NCBI GenBank assembly: GCA_963931925.1
Contig: OZ007579.1
Location: forward strand, 47,653,271-47,717,270
Direction: 5' to 3'
DNA: 64,000 nt
From: Onchidella celtica
Taxonomy: Eukaryota > Mollusca > Gastropoda > Systellommatophora > Onchidiidae
Position numbers and translations under genes: made by a program
The notes under the pieces: generated by a model
Told to the model about the DNA's origin: nothing
The model's database searches: none
What the model saw: only the letters and a program-made list of their open reading frames with translations
In this document: positions 13,056-42,034 of the stretch, in pieces
Position numbering within the stretch: position 1 is the stretch's first letter
Layout of the letters: every line of letters begins with the position of its first letter

Positions 13056-16000
13056 TTACGTGTAGGTTGTGACGGGGCCTCTGTACTTATCATGACGATT
13101 ATCGAACTTCTCCTTGCCGGCCAGGAACAAACAAATTGCCGCAAACAAACAGAACCAACCGGACACACAACAGAAGCCATAGGCCCAGGACAGGAGATTC
13201 ATGTCAGGACGTGGGATCCATTGCCGATCCTCCTTGTACACACCAAACACAATCAAGGAGACGAGGATATCTAACACTGGTGGATGGAAAATTGAACACA
13301 AAGTGCAATGTTAATGGGTTCAGACTGTACATGAGGAATTCAAATTCAAAACATTAACCTTTGCCAAACGCAGTGGGTCTAATGGACCCAGAAGCAAATT
13401 AACAATGTTTGTAATTATCTTGTTTCTGGGACTTTTTTCATGAAATTCCAGATAGTCCTCACTGACATACTTGCCCATCTTCTGGTAGACCAGTGCAGAG
13501 TGCCCTCAAATCTGTTAATCTGAGTTCAGAGTGCCAAGGACAATGTATGGGGAAAATTAGGAGGACAGGGCTCATCAAAAGATGAAAAAATGTTGAAAAT
13601 TGAAGTGTAAGGCATCTTTCATGATGTTAAGAAGCTTATCAGAGGTTATCAAAAATAAAATAAAGGAATTGTGTGTGAATAGACATTCCTGGGACTGTGG
13701 GAGTGCTTGAAATATCAAATAATTTACAACGCATTTTAAAAAAATCGCCCATTCATATAATAGGTTCAAACCACAGATTCTTCCCATGTTATTAGGGGAG
13801 CGTAGTATTTACTATTTTACATAGTAAGTTATAGCTGAACAGTGGACACGACTCAGTATCTTCTCTATTTGGCTTTGTAATTACACTATGCTCCCCTAAC
13901 AACATCCTTCCAAATGTGACTGCCAGGGCAGGAAGTGTTCTTGAAGTTGTCGACGACTTACCACAAAATGCCATGATACCTGCCGCCCCCCACAAGATGG
14001 CATATTCCAAGTATTTGGCAAACAGTTTGAAGATATATAAGGTCAGCAAAACTGAGGTCAGGAAAATGAGGAGCAGGGCAAGCGAAACCAAGACCTGAAC
14101 TGAGATGAACCAAGCTGGAATAAGAAATGAAAACAGAAAATTTATTGTTGGAAAATCATGGAAAATCATTGAAAATCATGGAAAAATCATGGATGTAAGG
14201 AATGCTCACTAATGCAAGTAATCTGACGATCTAAATTTCTAAAGGAATTCCTCCCATATTAGGCATCTAGGATCTATAATCTCCAACATAAAGGTTAAGC
14301 ATAACATTCAGTCAATCGCTTACCCTATCCTTAACCCCCACCTTTCCTCTTACCTTTTCAACCAGAAAACAAAAAGAAAATACAGCGATAGTTTGTAAAG
14401 AAAATTTTAAGAGTTCAAAGCAGGCGGGACATATGCAGTCCTTTCCATGATTTTATTAACTCACTCCCTACAGAACTTGTGGGTCTGGATGAGAACTCTC
14501 ATCACTATCCAGTCTGAAATTTAAACGTAGTTCATGATTCAAAGATGTTTTTTTCTTTCACTCAGTATTAACACAGGACATAATTACATTAGATATTAAC
14601 GTAAAGGAAAATCAGTGAACCAGGATGGTATTCGGTATTTCGAGGATATTAGTGTTGGAAATTCGGTGTCCACTCGAGCCGAATATTAATTGGTTTTCCG
14701 TAGCAAAGTGAAAATCTGCGAGTCGAATATTCTGCTTACCGTAGCGAATAAGTTAAATTTTCCAATACAACACCTTTTCATACTCATAGTCAGTTTCCCA
14801 TCTCCTTCTGACTACAATTAATTGAGCCCTTATAAAAAAAAGCGAAATGCTTATTTGCAGACGTCTGCGAATAGGATCCCGATCTTATTCGCAGATGGGC
14901 GTTTCTTGGTTTCATGATGTCTAGTTTAGTTCATTTTCATCTGCTCTGTGACTCCATACCGTCCAAAATTGGCTAATTTTTTTATTCATCTAAAAAAAAA
15001 AAAAATTCCTAGTCACAATTTTATACTCTGGAGCAAAGCAACGATCGGGGGAGGGAAGCAGAAAAAAAAAAGTAACAACAACAAAAAAGTCAGCTCTTGC
15101 GGAGATTCGTACGGCCCTTATCTTACCAACTCGGCAGGTGAGTTTACTTAGCATGCCACTGGGGAACCTGAGTAAAAGTGTTACTAAGCAGGGTCTCTCT
15201 AATCTTCTTCTTCTTCCTTCATAGTTGATTCGTCTATAATGACGATTCCTCAACTGCACTAGGCGACGTCACTCCTCTGAGGCTAAAAACGGGGTAAAAT
15301 CTTTAGATATATTATTATTAGGCCCATTTAAAAAGTATATTCGTCGCATAATATATAGATCTCTTGTATAAATATCTCTTGGCATGCAGCCTGTGCACAA
15401 AAATATACCCGCACTTTACAATGGATAATTATATTCTTTAGTGTATTGTCAAAAGCCGTTGCAGACGGTAGTGTTTGGACTTCTGCTGGAAGGTCGTTCC
15501 ACATCCTGATGACATTAGGATAAAATGAATAAAGATGACTGATAACTCTCGAGCTTGGGATGTTATATTTTATGTTATCCCTTCTGTTGGTTCTGGTATT
15601 AATGGTGAGGTGGTTCAGTGGGATATGGGTATTTCCCTCCCCGCCCTTATTAAATATTTTTACTTTGTTTTTTGCTCTTCTCTCTTCTAGTGGTGTCCAC
15701 TCGAGGTCTCTCATCATTTCGTTTACACTACTTCTTCTAGAATAATCATTCGTCACAAAGCGAGCAGCTCTTCTCTGGACCCTTTCCAGTTGGCCTTATG
15801 TTAGTTCGATAGTGGGGGTCCCAGACACTGCAGCCATACTCCAAGGGCACAATAACCGAGAAGTATCACTAAAAAAAAGGCAACATGGTGCATCATTACC
15901 GTAAGAAACACCATGCCTTACTCCGAATCAAGCCATTTTACCGATGCCTTACTCCGAATCAAGCCATTTTACCGATGCCTTACTCCGAATCAAGCCATTT

Positions 16001-16996
16001 TACCGAGTGAACAGGCTAATTATTCAACAAAACAAATTGTAATCTAAAGGAGCTCTTCCCTAATAAAATTCACCAAACCCAAAATCCATCTGCGAATAAG
16101 ATTCTGATCTTATTCTTATAAGCGTGGCCAAAAAAATATGATGGAATGAGTTATAGTATCTCTTCAGTAGCAGGCAAGACTGATTTTAGCCTTGATAAGA
16201 AACCACCCAGTCAAAATATGTGCCATCCTAAACCTACCCTTAATCTGCACAGTTGGGACATACAAAATTCTTTCCTACATTATTAAAAATGTGAAGAGTC
16301 CGTGAGTGTGAAATTAGTGAATGAAGATTTTTCTCAAAATGTGGCCTTCTTGTATTTAATGGGGTGACGGGTGATGATATATTACTATTAGAAAAAATAT
16401 TGATGGTTGGCATACGTACGATTATTGTCATGCTATCGTCAAACTGTGTACGCTTTGTAGAAAATCGAGCATTTGCATCACAGCTTTATTACACCAGATC
16501 TAGATCTAGATCTTCTAGGTTTATTATTATTTTCATTTTGAATTATTGAGACAGTATCAATTAGATAAAAATACTAGAAACAAGCACTTCCGGTCGCCAT
16601 TTTGAACGCACTTCCGCGTTCTCTTGAAAATTGAATTACCTGGCCCAGGTGTCAAATAAAACCTGAAATTATGCATGAAATGGAACAATCACTCAGACTA
16701 CCAAACAGTGAATATCTAGATCTAGGCACATAAGAATTATACTCACGCGGGGAGACCCATTCCCAGATCGGTCTCATGTCGTCAGAAAATACATAGAAAC
16801 AGCCCAAGTACCGCTTCCCTTGGTAGTCCTTGTAAAAGGTGTAGTCGTTGAAACAAAACTCCCATAGTCCTAGCTTGACAAACAGTCCGTGGAACTCTTC
16901 GAAAGATTCCACCCAATAAGGACTGGCAAAGGCGACCACCATGAAAATCAGAGCGGCCGCCACGCAGAAGGAGCCAGCAAGAGCTGTCATCCCCAT
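13056..16996 (-). CDS. Claudin/PMP22-like four-transmembrane protein (gene A), 3 exons
   Basis: Exons on the minus strand are 16996-16747, 14114-13962 and 13276-13056. They join in frame to 207 aa, with donors GTGAGT and GTAAG and AG acceptors, and both introns are phase 1. The start at 16996 has A at -3 and G at +4. TM1 covers about residues 5-28. The first extracellular loop carries the claudin signature: W28, then G43-L44-W45 with C48 and C66, the cysteine pair expected to be disulfide-bonded. TM2 is about 85-110, TM3 about 119-146, a short second loop follows, and TM4 is in the last exon. The tail is short and basic (KEKFDNRHDKYRG) and ends TTYT, without the usual claudin PDZ ligand. Members of this superfamily act at cell junctions or in membrane organisation; the specific role here is not known. 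The strand is opposite to its paralogue at 52446-57630 and divergent from the GRB2-like gene. Confidence 0.85.
15190..15850 (-). pseudogene. CR1-like LINE remnant: C-terminal RT region and 3' end
   Basis: A minus-strand ORF (15756-15328) reads through a region typical of the C-terminal part of CR1-like LINE pol proteins. It includes 'NDYSRRSSVNEMMRDLEW', 'PLEERRAKNKVKIF' and 'FYPNVIRMWNDLPAEVQ'. Upstream, the expected 'EYGCSVWDP' and 'QLERVQRRAARFV' blocks are present but separated by a frameshift and a stop near 15790-15810. The 3' part ends in an AAG-rich tract at about 15196-15212. The same 3' sequence ('cctcagaggagcgacg', then 'gttggggaatcgtc') recurs at 43013-43160. It is a dead fragment inside intron 1 of gene A. 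Confidence 0.65.
15916..16008. repeat. 31-bp tandem repeat, 3 copies
   Basis: Three nearly identical units starting 'ccttactccgaatcaagcc' lie at 15916, 15947 and 15978. There is almost no divergence, so the expansion is recent. Confidence 0.9.
16587..16622. promoter_or_regulatory. ETS / YY1-like / ETS motif cluster in intron 1 of gene A
   Basis: Two CACTTCCG ETS-type motifs flank CGCCATTTTG, a YY1-type core. This arrangement is common in TATA-less animal promoters. It lies in an AT-rich neighbourhood inside intron 1, so it may be an internal promoter or a relic carried by an insertion. No transcript start is visible from sequence alone. Confidence 0.3.
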
Positions 16997-17065
16997 GTTG
17001 AAAACTTTGTTGTTCGCTTCTTCCTTTTCTTACCGACTCTTCACTGAATCTAGGTCATGTACCTG

Positions 17066-17082
17066 TGACAATCATGGCGGCG
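17066..17082 (-). promoter_or_regulatory. YY1-type element upstream of claudin-like gene A
   Basis: ATGGCGGC on the plus strand (GCCGCCAT on the minus) sits about 75-80 nt upstream of the gene A start codon. This is where an initiator or 5' UTR YY1 site is often found in TATA-less genes. No TATA box is evident nearby. Assigned from position and motif only. Confidence 0.3.
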
Positions 17083-18930
17083 TTGGGGAAGTCCATTTAG
17101 GTGTCGTAAAACAGGGGGACCAGGGTTGGGCGACAATCGAGCTCTGTCAAATTGGAATGTTACAGCCAACCCACAGTGATAATAAAATGGTAGACTCTGC
17201 CTTGATTTAATCAGGTAGACTTGGGCTTTCCTGTCGACATAGATTTGGACTGCTTCTCAGGAAATACCTTAAGAGAAGAATAAAGCATGTTTATTGTCAT
17301 GGTGGAGGGAAGTTAGAGAAATAACCGGGTACAGACAGCAAGAAAACCTTTCAAACAAAACATAAATGTTAAAAATAAAAAACCAGACGAAGTCCAGCAC
17401 TATAAAATGAGGGGTCTCTGTTTGTGTTGGAATTATAACTTTTGTTAAAAGTAAGCAAAAAAAAAAGTTGTTTGTATCGGAGCCTTACGGGGATGAACAG
17501 ACAGACACACACACACACAAAAAAAAAAGGTTACAAACAGAACATGAAAGTAAGAAAAAACAAACAAAATAAAATTTAATGCAGTCCACTACCATTAAGT
17601 GAGGGGCCCTTGTTTGCAGTTTGTTGGAATTGTGTATTTTCTTGAGTAGCTGCAGCATATTAATATTTACTCCAGTCTTACGGTACATCGCTTTGACTGC
17701 GACTGCCAAGCAGAACCCACTCGTACATAGTAAGGGGTTGTTCCAGCTACAGCGTACATACATGTGTTTAGGTTTAGGAAAAATAGTTGGAATAGAAAAT
17801 CTTGTTATTTTTCTAATAGGGCCTACCGCATCTATGGATTTTTTGTGGTTTTAGGTCGGAAAAATATAATCTTGGGACTTTACATGGGAGAATCGAGGAA
17901 TTTAAAAAAATCTTCAGCGGCAACGCTGTTGTTCCTTCGTCCATCTCTGTCCCTCGAATACAAAAAAATACACCCACTCTTGCGCATCTCTTTTGGTGTA
18001 AGAGTTTGTATACCATTAGAATTATGACCTGTATGCATGCTGATTTATTATTTGTTGAACATTTGCGTGTGTTTCAAATTTTGGCGTTTTAATTTACCCC
18101 CCCCCCCCCCCCAAAAAAAAAAAAACTTCCGCAATTTCCTTTTTATTTTTCTCACTTTTCGTTACATTCTTTCATTTCCTTTCTCCCACCCTTCCCCCCT
18201 CCCTCGCGTTTATATTATTATCCCATAAAAATTATGTTCTCTCACCCCTCTCCCTCCCATATTTGGGGTGGTTATTTTTCGTCTTTCTTTCACTTTAAGT
18301 CATACAGCCTTGGATAATCTACCTCACCCCTTCACAATAGAACTAAAAATACTAAGCCTGTCTGCGGTAGGCACCACCACCACCAAACCCAACTCCGACA
18401 TTCACGCACGTAACTTGGCCCAGGCCTGTTGAAGCTTTTTTATTTTATAGACCATCGCAGCCATTGGCATTTAAATGCCTTTCAATTAAAAAACAACAAC
18501 GGTTACAATGCTGGTCCAGGTCGGGTAACAGCACAGACTTGCCGTAATTGGCACGGGGGCTCGTTCTCCTCCCCGGGAAATCACCACCGCTGGCAGCCAA
18601 CGGCTCTTCACCACGGCATAGCGAAACACGCTCACGTATGCCTGGTCAGGATGACCCGAAGGGCTGACAAGTTGGAATGGATCCGGTTGAGATCTTTTGT
18701 TTCTCGGGGGCCTCAGCATAATGCTGTTGGCCCCATTGGAATGAATCTCCGTGCATGAATAATTTTATTGGGCCCACGCGGTGCGACTGCGCGGACTAAA
18801 TCGCTAAAGAAGACTTGCTTCGTCTCGGTACACTGCGTCGTGAGTGAGGCCAGAGAGTAAAGTTATCTCATAATCTGACACGAACACAACTTTACTGTGG
18901 TACATAGCGAACTAGTGCCAATTGTCCAAA

Positions 18931-35349
<16,419 letters not shown>

Positions 35350-37261
35350 GAGAAGTATGGATGACAGATGAAATCTACCAACAGGCATCAGTAGCCTACT
35401 GAGCGGCCTTTACGGCTGAAATTATTCAAAATGATGTATTAAATTTCGTATTAGTAGTATTATGGATAAAAAGCAATTGGTTTAAAATCGCAATTTTCAC
35501 TGGTTTCGGCCTCCTAATGCTAATTTTACAACCGAACTCCCATGTTTGTGTGTGTGTGTGTGTACATGAATGTGTCGGTGAGATGTGCCCTCGGGGGTAA
35601 GCCAGACCAAGGCTGGCTCGGACGTCAAACTGGTGGCTTGTCGCCTGATTATTATGCATCACTCTAAACCACCACCCACTGCCTATACCACCACGGTGGG
35701 TGCAGTGAGTAGTGTTATACAGTGCGACGCATATTAACTAGGTGGTGAACCACCATTTGGCGCCTACGCCAGCCTTGGTCTGGCTTAGCCTTTATGTAGG
35801 TACCTGGAAAGATCCGCCAAATCAGTGAATGGTGATCGACCAGTTATATCGATGTATTTGAACTGCCTCACAAGGGCTGCGCGAGAACGTGTTGTAGTCG
35901 ATGTGACTCGTGCGACACATTTGTGAACACCCGCGGATGGATGTCACTGTGAGTGTGAAGACGAGACAATGACTGGTAAAATAAAAATTTAAAAAAGGAT
36001 ATGCTGCTCCCTCGCGGGCGGCGCATTCCTGTTTGGTATCCACACGGGCTACCGGTGTAAAAGAGAGAATATAGAGAACGCTTGAGAAGCGCGAGAAAGC
36101 TAGCGCCTCCAGACAAGAGCTGTATAGTTTCGTGAAGTATTCCACTCAAACCCTTTCGACACACATAGAGAACGCTCGTACTCTTGCTTCGCAGCGCGTC
36201 GTTTGTAAAATCAAACGTGTTTTGGAGTATTGAAAGTGAATTTTTTTTACAGTTCTTGAAGCGACTTGCTCAATAGTGTAACTACTTTTCGACCTTCTGG
36301 GAGGAGAGATGCGGGCTAGTTATACCATGTCTTGTCAGCCTGGGTTTCACTTTACTTGGTACTTAATTGGACGTATCTACTGTCAAGAGTCATCCTGGTG
36401 TAAGAATGAAATCTGTCAGGCGGTGATGTTTCAGTTGACAAAAATGGTGATAGTATTCACCAACGTCTCTTCTTTCGTGTCAGGGACACCGATTCTTGCC
36501 CCCTTTTTGTTTATTAAGCATAGGTTTTGGTGAAACACTGTCCAATAAGAAATAATGCTTCGTCTGACGAAGACGCCATGTTGAAACATGAGGTTGTGAC
36601 TGGTGAAGCGCTTGCTTTCTCGGGCTTTATTATAAATACTGAGTTACCCGGCCCTGCCCGGGAGAAATTATCTTCATTACTTACAATGATCTAGATCTAG
36701 GACACAAAGTAAAATTCCTTCCACGACAAAGAAATACCATGACAGAATCATTATCGACTCGGATTCCGCGCCAACTCTGGAGTTTGTTTACCCTTTTTCG
36801 CTAAACTTTACAGGCGATCTATGTTTTTATTATTCCACAATTTGCTTCCTTCTGCCTGCTTCTGCGTTTCTTCGAAACTGCGTCACGGTACTAAAAAGAG
36901 ATCATATAGCATGTTCTAAAAGCATGGAGTCGGAAGTGTTTGTTGCGAATTTTACGTGTGAATTATGCAAAATGAACAAATTACCCAGAGTTTGCAGCAT
37001 TTATATATTATCCCCTTACATCACAATAAGTCGAGTTATAGGCGATGAGAATGCTTCCAGAGTTTTGGAGCCCTCCCAAAAAAGGGCCTTTGAGGTCAGA
37101 ACTTTCACCCCTAGCTCCATTATAGTATGATGATGAATCCTTGGCACTAGCAGGCGCTTCCTTAAACAGCGCATGTCTGGAGGCTCGAGCTTTCTGGCGC
37201 TTGAAGCGCTCTCTATGCTCTCTCCCGTATTCGAGTTCGGGTCCACACCCCAGTCCCCACC

Positions 37262-37723
37262 GGTGGAGTGGCAATATTTTGGTGGGGGGTGGGACTTTAG
37301 AATGGGGTGTAGGGATTTTTCATAGACATCTTAATCTCATGGTGTATTTTTAACTTGACTGTTTAGATTCTTCTTCTTCGTTCGTTCACCAAATCTAAAT
37401 CTGCAGATTTGTTCTTTTAAGAAAGTCTACGGTTTTCTGCAGTTCTGACAGAGCACCATAGAGTTTGACATTCGGGTCGGTGGATTTTGGGCCAATATGT
37501 TTCTCACAGATAAACTGTTGTTTGTTTATGAAATAAAGTTTTAATTAAACTTTCTTTTGAACGTATACGTACGTACTGCATATACATGTATATTTATTAT
37601 TTTTATATATCTACATATTTTTAATCTTTTTGTGTGTACTGTATACTAACTCGTTCGATCACGGTGGCGCGTACGTTTTTTCTTTAAAATGGGGCGTGAG
37701 ACAAAGAAGGTTGAGAAACACTG
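37262..37723. mobile_element. hAT-like MITE, CAGTATTTCTCAA-end family (copy 2), with an internal insertion
   Basis: Shares 'gtggcaatattttggt', 'gggatttttcatagacatct', 'atcttaatctcat' and the right end 'ggttgagaaacactg' with the copy at 33437-33851. The left terminus is lost. About 37363-37500 is extra sequence starting with a TTC tract, likely a nested insertion. Confidence 0.5.
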
Positions 37724-38179
37724 CAGCATGTTGTCTCCCTTGCATGCCCATCAAGTAGACGGGCATGAAATTGACGCGGTTGGACTCTTATCTTCCCCTT
37801 CAAAGGCAATACAGTTTCGAGACTCTCTTGACTAAGTAAATGAAAAAGAATCTTTTTGTTAAGAGGTTATGACATGATTTTCTTTACCTGTAAACAGACA
37901 CAAAGTTACAAAGAATAAAGATGCACTACGGCGGCACCATGGAAATCTTTCGTATAAACAGAAATGTTCTTATTATCTGCTTTTATTTTAAGCACATTCC
38001 ACTGTATTGTGAACAATAAAAACGTTTGACAATTCTCATGGCGAAACAATACGACCACAGGCTCCCATTTATTTATGTACATGTAAATCTGGATGGATGA
38101 AAGTGGAAGATAATTAAGTGATGAATGCACAGTGTTTGAAATGTTTGCATCGATACACACTGATCATTGCAACTGCAAT

Positions 38180-38376
38180 CGGCGGCGGATCTACCAGTAC
38201 GATCTACTGTGAAACTAAGGAAGCTTTAGCTTCAGGGCCCCTAATCTTGGTGGCGGTAGTGGGGGTGGGGGATGGGGCTGAAGAAACTTTTAAAACTTTT
38301 TTTAATGAGTGAATTTTGGATGTTGCACTTTTGTTGCTGGTTGCGAAAGGGTCCCAAAAATGTAGGTCCGCCACTG
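38180..38376. mobile_element. hAT-like MITE, GTGGCGGATCTAC-end family (copy 2)
   Basis: Begins GGCGGCGGATCTACC and ends GTAGGTCCGCCACTG. The interior ('gagtgaattttggatgttgc', 'ttgttgctggttgcgaa') matches the copy at 19064-19243. Confidence 0.6.
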
Positions 38377-39954
38377 ACTGCAATCACTCCTGTTTACAAA
38401 GGGTAAAAAAAACATACAATGGGTGCACACCGCTAACCTGTCACTGCTGTCATACGACGATGCATTTGATACGTTCTTGCCTCCTCCTTCATCTAACATG
38501 CCTTGCATTTGAATCATTGATATTCTCTGTAGTTTTCACAAGGAGCAACTTTCTACTGTAAATAAAATGACAATAACATCTGCTCTCAAAGTAAACATTT
38601 GCTTTCTAGAATCAGCTGAATTTCTATCATTAAACAGGAATGTCACTAGTCACCATGAATGTGTTGCTTGGAGACAACATTCGTCAATTGTTATTGCTTT
38701 TCCCCCACTATCCGATTAAAAAAAAAATTTTTTTTTTTTTTTTGTATCGTGGTACTGCCATTCTCCGAGACTCCTCCAAGTTGTAAACAAGTTAGTAAGA
38801 GCTTTAAAGAATTGGAAACTTGGGAAAACGAGTCAGCCACGACCATGCCAGCGTCGAGTTAAGATCTCAGTGACGTGTACCAGAATAGACGTACAGTCAG
38901 TAGGAAAGTTAGAGAGTTACACGTGTTAGCAAGATATTACAGGAGAAACTGCTCGTTTGATTTTATAAGAATAAATTATACGATAATGGTATAGCTTATC
39001 AGCTTCCATTTTATTCTCATAATACCACGATTCGTTCTTTCCTCTCCTTCTCTTTATGACTTTATGTCAGTTAATTCATCGAAAGACCAAAACAGTCTAT
39101 AATAGTCTAATGACTCTACAAGTAGGGGGCCTACATTTTTGTCACAGCCAACCTTGAAACTGTACGCACAACCGCCCCAACCTCTTTCATAACGCATAAG
39201 TATGTATTGCCCGGGTAGTTTTATTACGCTTGAGATAGTGTAGTGCGCAAAACCTAATGATTTATATCTCCCAAGCAACGTCCTATGCATGTGTGTGTGT
39301 GGATGGGGGGGGGGGTGGGCAATTAAATGAATACAAGAAATGAAAGTTTCAGAGTGGGTGTGAAGGGAAATCTTGTCACTCGCTACACTGTCGTTTTACA
39401 GGAAAAGAGAAACGCATACATCAGACCAGATCAAATTCACTATTTAACATCAGTTTGTGGAATGAATGTAATGTGCTCTGCCTGTATTTCTGTCTCCGAG
39501 ATTGTCCTTTAAGTTGTAAATAAATAAGTAAGAGCTTTAAAGAATTGGAAACTTGGCAAAACAAGTCAGTCCGCGCCTAGCTAGCGTGGAGTTAAAATCT
39601 CAGTGACTTGTATTAACAGACGTAGTCAGTAGGAAAGTTAGGGAGTTAGAAGTGTTAGCAAAATACATGGACATGTATTACAGGAGAAACTGCTCTGCCT
39701 GTCTTTCTGTCTGAGTTAAATTTGTGTTAGGACTATAAAATTAGTCGATTTTGGTCATCACTAAACGAAAGTTAAACAAAAGACAAAACGGAGGACAGTG
39801 TGTTTTTTTTTGTTTTTTTTCTTTTGCATTTTCTATAGAATAAAATTATTATTTTTGGTCTGTGGCCCCATATAACGGCAGTACAGGCCTGTGATAATTC
39901 TGGTTGCCCTTTTGAGGGTTTAGAAAGCCACAAGATGGACGAGAATAAGAAACC

Positions 39955-40035
39955 AAGAGAGAAAAACGAAGAAGAAAAAGAGAGGTACAAATGCCTAGAG
40001 CAGCGACCCTCCAAAAACAAAGACCTACAATTTAA
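39955..40035 (+). mobile_element. SINE 3'-end fragment
   Basis: 'gaggtacaaatgcctagagc', 'agcgaccctccaaaa' and 'caaagacctac' match the 3' end of the SINE family. The rest of the element is missing. Confidence 0.4.
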
Positions 40036-40222
40036 TTTATGATAATTCTGGTCCATATGTGTGTGGCATGTAAACCACAGTTTACGAAAAGACATGGATA
40101 GCTGATAGTGGGTTTCAGTTAAAACAGCATCAAAGGAGAGCGCATCGCCCCCCCCCCCTTCCTCATTCCACCCAACCCTGAACACAAGAACCTGAGATAC
40201 ATTTTTTAATGAAAATTGAGTA

Positions 40223-40290
40223 ACTGGTCTGGTCTGGTCTGGTCTGGTCCGTCCGTCCGTCCGTCCATCCATCCATCCATCCATCCATCT
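40223..40290. repeat. Compound microsatellite (TCTGG)n-(GTCC)n-(ATCC)n
   Basis: Consecutive short tandem tracts pass from TCTGG to CCGT and then CCAT repeats over about 68 bp. Each motif differs from the next by one change, as expected for stepwise evolution. Confidence 0.85.
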
Positions 40291-40597
40291 ATCCCTGCCT
40301 GTCACAGGTTCCCAAGACGTGGTCTCCTGATCACAAAACAACAAAAACGAACAACGTTTACCCCGAATGACCCATCTCCCACAACAACAGAAAACGCAAC
40401 GCTACTGTGCTGAGGAAGGATAGAATAGACGAGGATACACAAGATAGACAACACACTGACGATACAATCATAAAACGTGATAAACTACTTCCCTCACTCA
40501 AAGACAACATGAGTCATACGCTCGAATTCATACACAATTTATACACTTTATCATTAATTTTAAAATAGAATTACACCTAAAATATTTATCAATACAA

Positions 40598-40750
40598 TCA
40601 CTCACCACCCCCTTCACATACCATTATCACTCTATCGTACTTATGGACATCACTCACCAACCCTTTCACATATCATTATTAATCTCTCGTACTTATGGAC
40701 ATCACTCACCACCCCCTTCACCTATCATTATCAATCTCTCGTACTTATGT
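40598..40750. repeat. 52-bp tandem repeat, 3 copies
   Basis: Units starting 'tcactcaccacccccttcac' and ending 'tcgtacttatgga' begin at 40598, 40650 and 40702, with few differences between them. Confidence 0.85.
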
Positions 40751-40800
40751 CCTTTCTCCTGTCCCCCAAATACTTAACTTCTCTTCACTGTCTTCTATTA

Positions 40801-41105
40801 TTCACCACTCGAGACGACCTACACTGCCGTCGGAGATCCCACGATTGGGACGACCTACACTGTCGTCAGCATTCACCACTCGAGACGACTGACACTGTCG
40901 TCGGAAACACCACAACTGGAACGATCTACACTGTCGCCAGCATTCACCACTCGAGACGACCTACACTGTCGTCGGAAACACCACAACTGGGACGATCTAC
41001 ACCATCGCCAGCATTCACCACTCGAGACGACCTACACTGTCGTCGGAAACACCATCACTGGGACGATCTACACCATCGCCAGCATTCACCACTCGAGACG
41101 ACCTG
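40801..41105. repeat. 71-bp minisatellite with a two-part internal structure, 4.3 copies
   Basis: Units begin 'ttcaccactcgagacgacct' at 40801, 40872, 40943 and 41014, with a partial unit from 41085. Each unit is two related halves of about 35-36 bp (one with 'cgagacgacctacactgtcg', one with 'gggacgacctacactgtcg'), so it is a higher-order dimer. The array lies directly downstream of the 52-bp repeat. The 154-aa ORF crossing it is a by-product, since 71 is not a multiple of 3. Confidence 0.9.
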
Positions 41106-41650
41106 TCCCCTTCCAGGTGTACAACCAGAATCCCCTCCAGTCCCCCTACGTGTCGTTGACTTTCCTCATTCTCCCAGTTCACTGCTAGTGCCGTCCGTGT
41201 TTTTCAAGTGAATCAACTTTAACTTTTCACGCTTTCACTCACCCTTCCGTTCCTCCGTGCACTCACTCGACTTTCATACATAGGTGTACCCACAGGGGCG
41301 TCACCCTTCCATTATTAATGAAAACCTCTCTTGACAAGTACTAAGTCGAAAACAGACGTAAAGCAGAGTTGACTCAGTATACCACTAAGCTTAGAAGAGC
41401 TTTAAAAACAGTCACCAGCAGTCTCAACAACACACAACCGAGACTTGATTGTTTGGCTTCATCCTTGTTTCTCACTCACTGCTAGCCTACAGGAGGCAGG
41501 ATGCGCTTCTAATACCGAGAATAAAGGAGGTGGAAAATCCAGCCACTTGACCAAGATTTATACAGTACGCTTGTGAGGGCGTTAGTTTTTGTCAGTCGGC
41601 CTACTGCCAACTCGGGTGCCCGGCGTTGCCCGGGACAAATCTTTTTATAT

Positions 41651-42034
41651 CAGTGGTTCTCAACGTGGGCGATTCCGCTCCCAGGGGGCGATTTTGATTT
41701 CCCAGGGGGGTGGGGGTGACGAAGATGAAGAAAGGGGCGACAAGGGGGCGAAAACGATGCTGCGAGTGGGTGGGGTGGGGGAGGGGGAAACATTGAAGGA
41801 GAACGGTTTAAGGGCAAACACGGGGCCGTTACGGACTTGTTCAACAGCATCCGCAGATGGACTTTATGAAGAATATTTTCTGTTTTATTAACGAGTAATC
41901 AACACGCCCATTATCATTAACGAGGCTTTGAAAAACCTCAATATCAAAATGTGTGTATAGCCTGTCTTCGAGAGGTGCAAAAAAAAAATTTGAGCCTATA
42001 GTGGCGATTACTTGAAAAAGGTTGAGAACCAATG
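41651..42034. mobile_element. hAT-like MITE with CAGTGGTTCTCAAC termini
   Basis: Left end CAGTGGTTCTCAAC and right end GTTGAGAACCAATG are 14-bp inverted repeats with one mismatch, a terminus typical of hAT-derived elements. It is G-rich inside and has no transposase. I see no clear 8-bp target duplication. Confidence 0.65.

Larger units (their letters stand above)
14115..16746 (-). other. Intron 1 of claudin-like gene A, with repeats
   Basis: The 2.6-kb intron contains a LINE remnant (15190-15850), a 31-bp tandem repeat (15916-16008) and fold-back segments with 'attcgcagacgtctgcgaat'. It also holds a GC-rich ETS/YY1-like cluster near 16587-16622. No further coding exon of gene A is needed between the splice sites. 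Confidence 0.6.
35350..40590. other. Downstream of the GRB2-like gene: no coding exon recognised
   Basis: I looked here on the plus strand for an exon coding the GRB2 C-terminal SH3 (ALYDF, then DDELSF-like and NWW motifs) and found none. The nearest weak poly(A) signal after the stop codon is ATTAAA near 35438. The rest is MITE copies (37262-37723, 38180-38376), a SINE 3' fragment (39955-40035) and a compound microsatellite (40223-40290). A fairly GC-rich stretch at about 35870-36200 shows no supported gene. Confidence 0.55.

Noticed and set aside
15328..15756. 142-aa minus ORF as a host gene
   Set aside because: Its blocks are typical of the C-terminus of LINE pol proteins, and the upstream frame is broken.
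39772..40344. 190-aa ORF on minus
   Set aside because: It runs through a SINE fragment and the CCAT/CCGT microsatellite. Composition is irregular and no domain is visible.
40747..41211. 154-aa ORF on plus
   Set aside because: Crosses 71-bp repeats whose period is not a multiple of three. Successive units are read in different frames, so the frame is not under selection.
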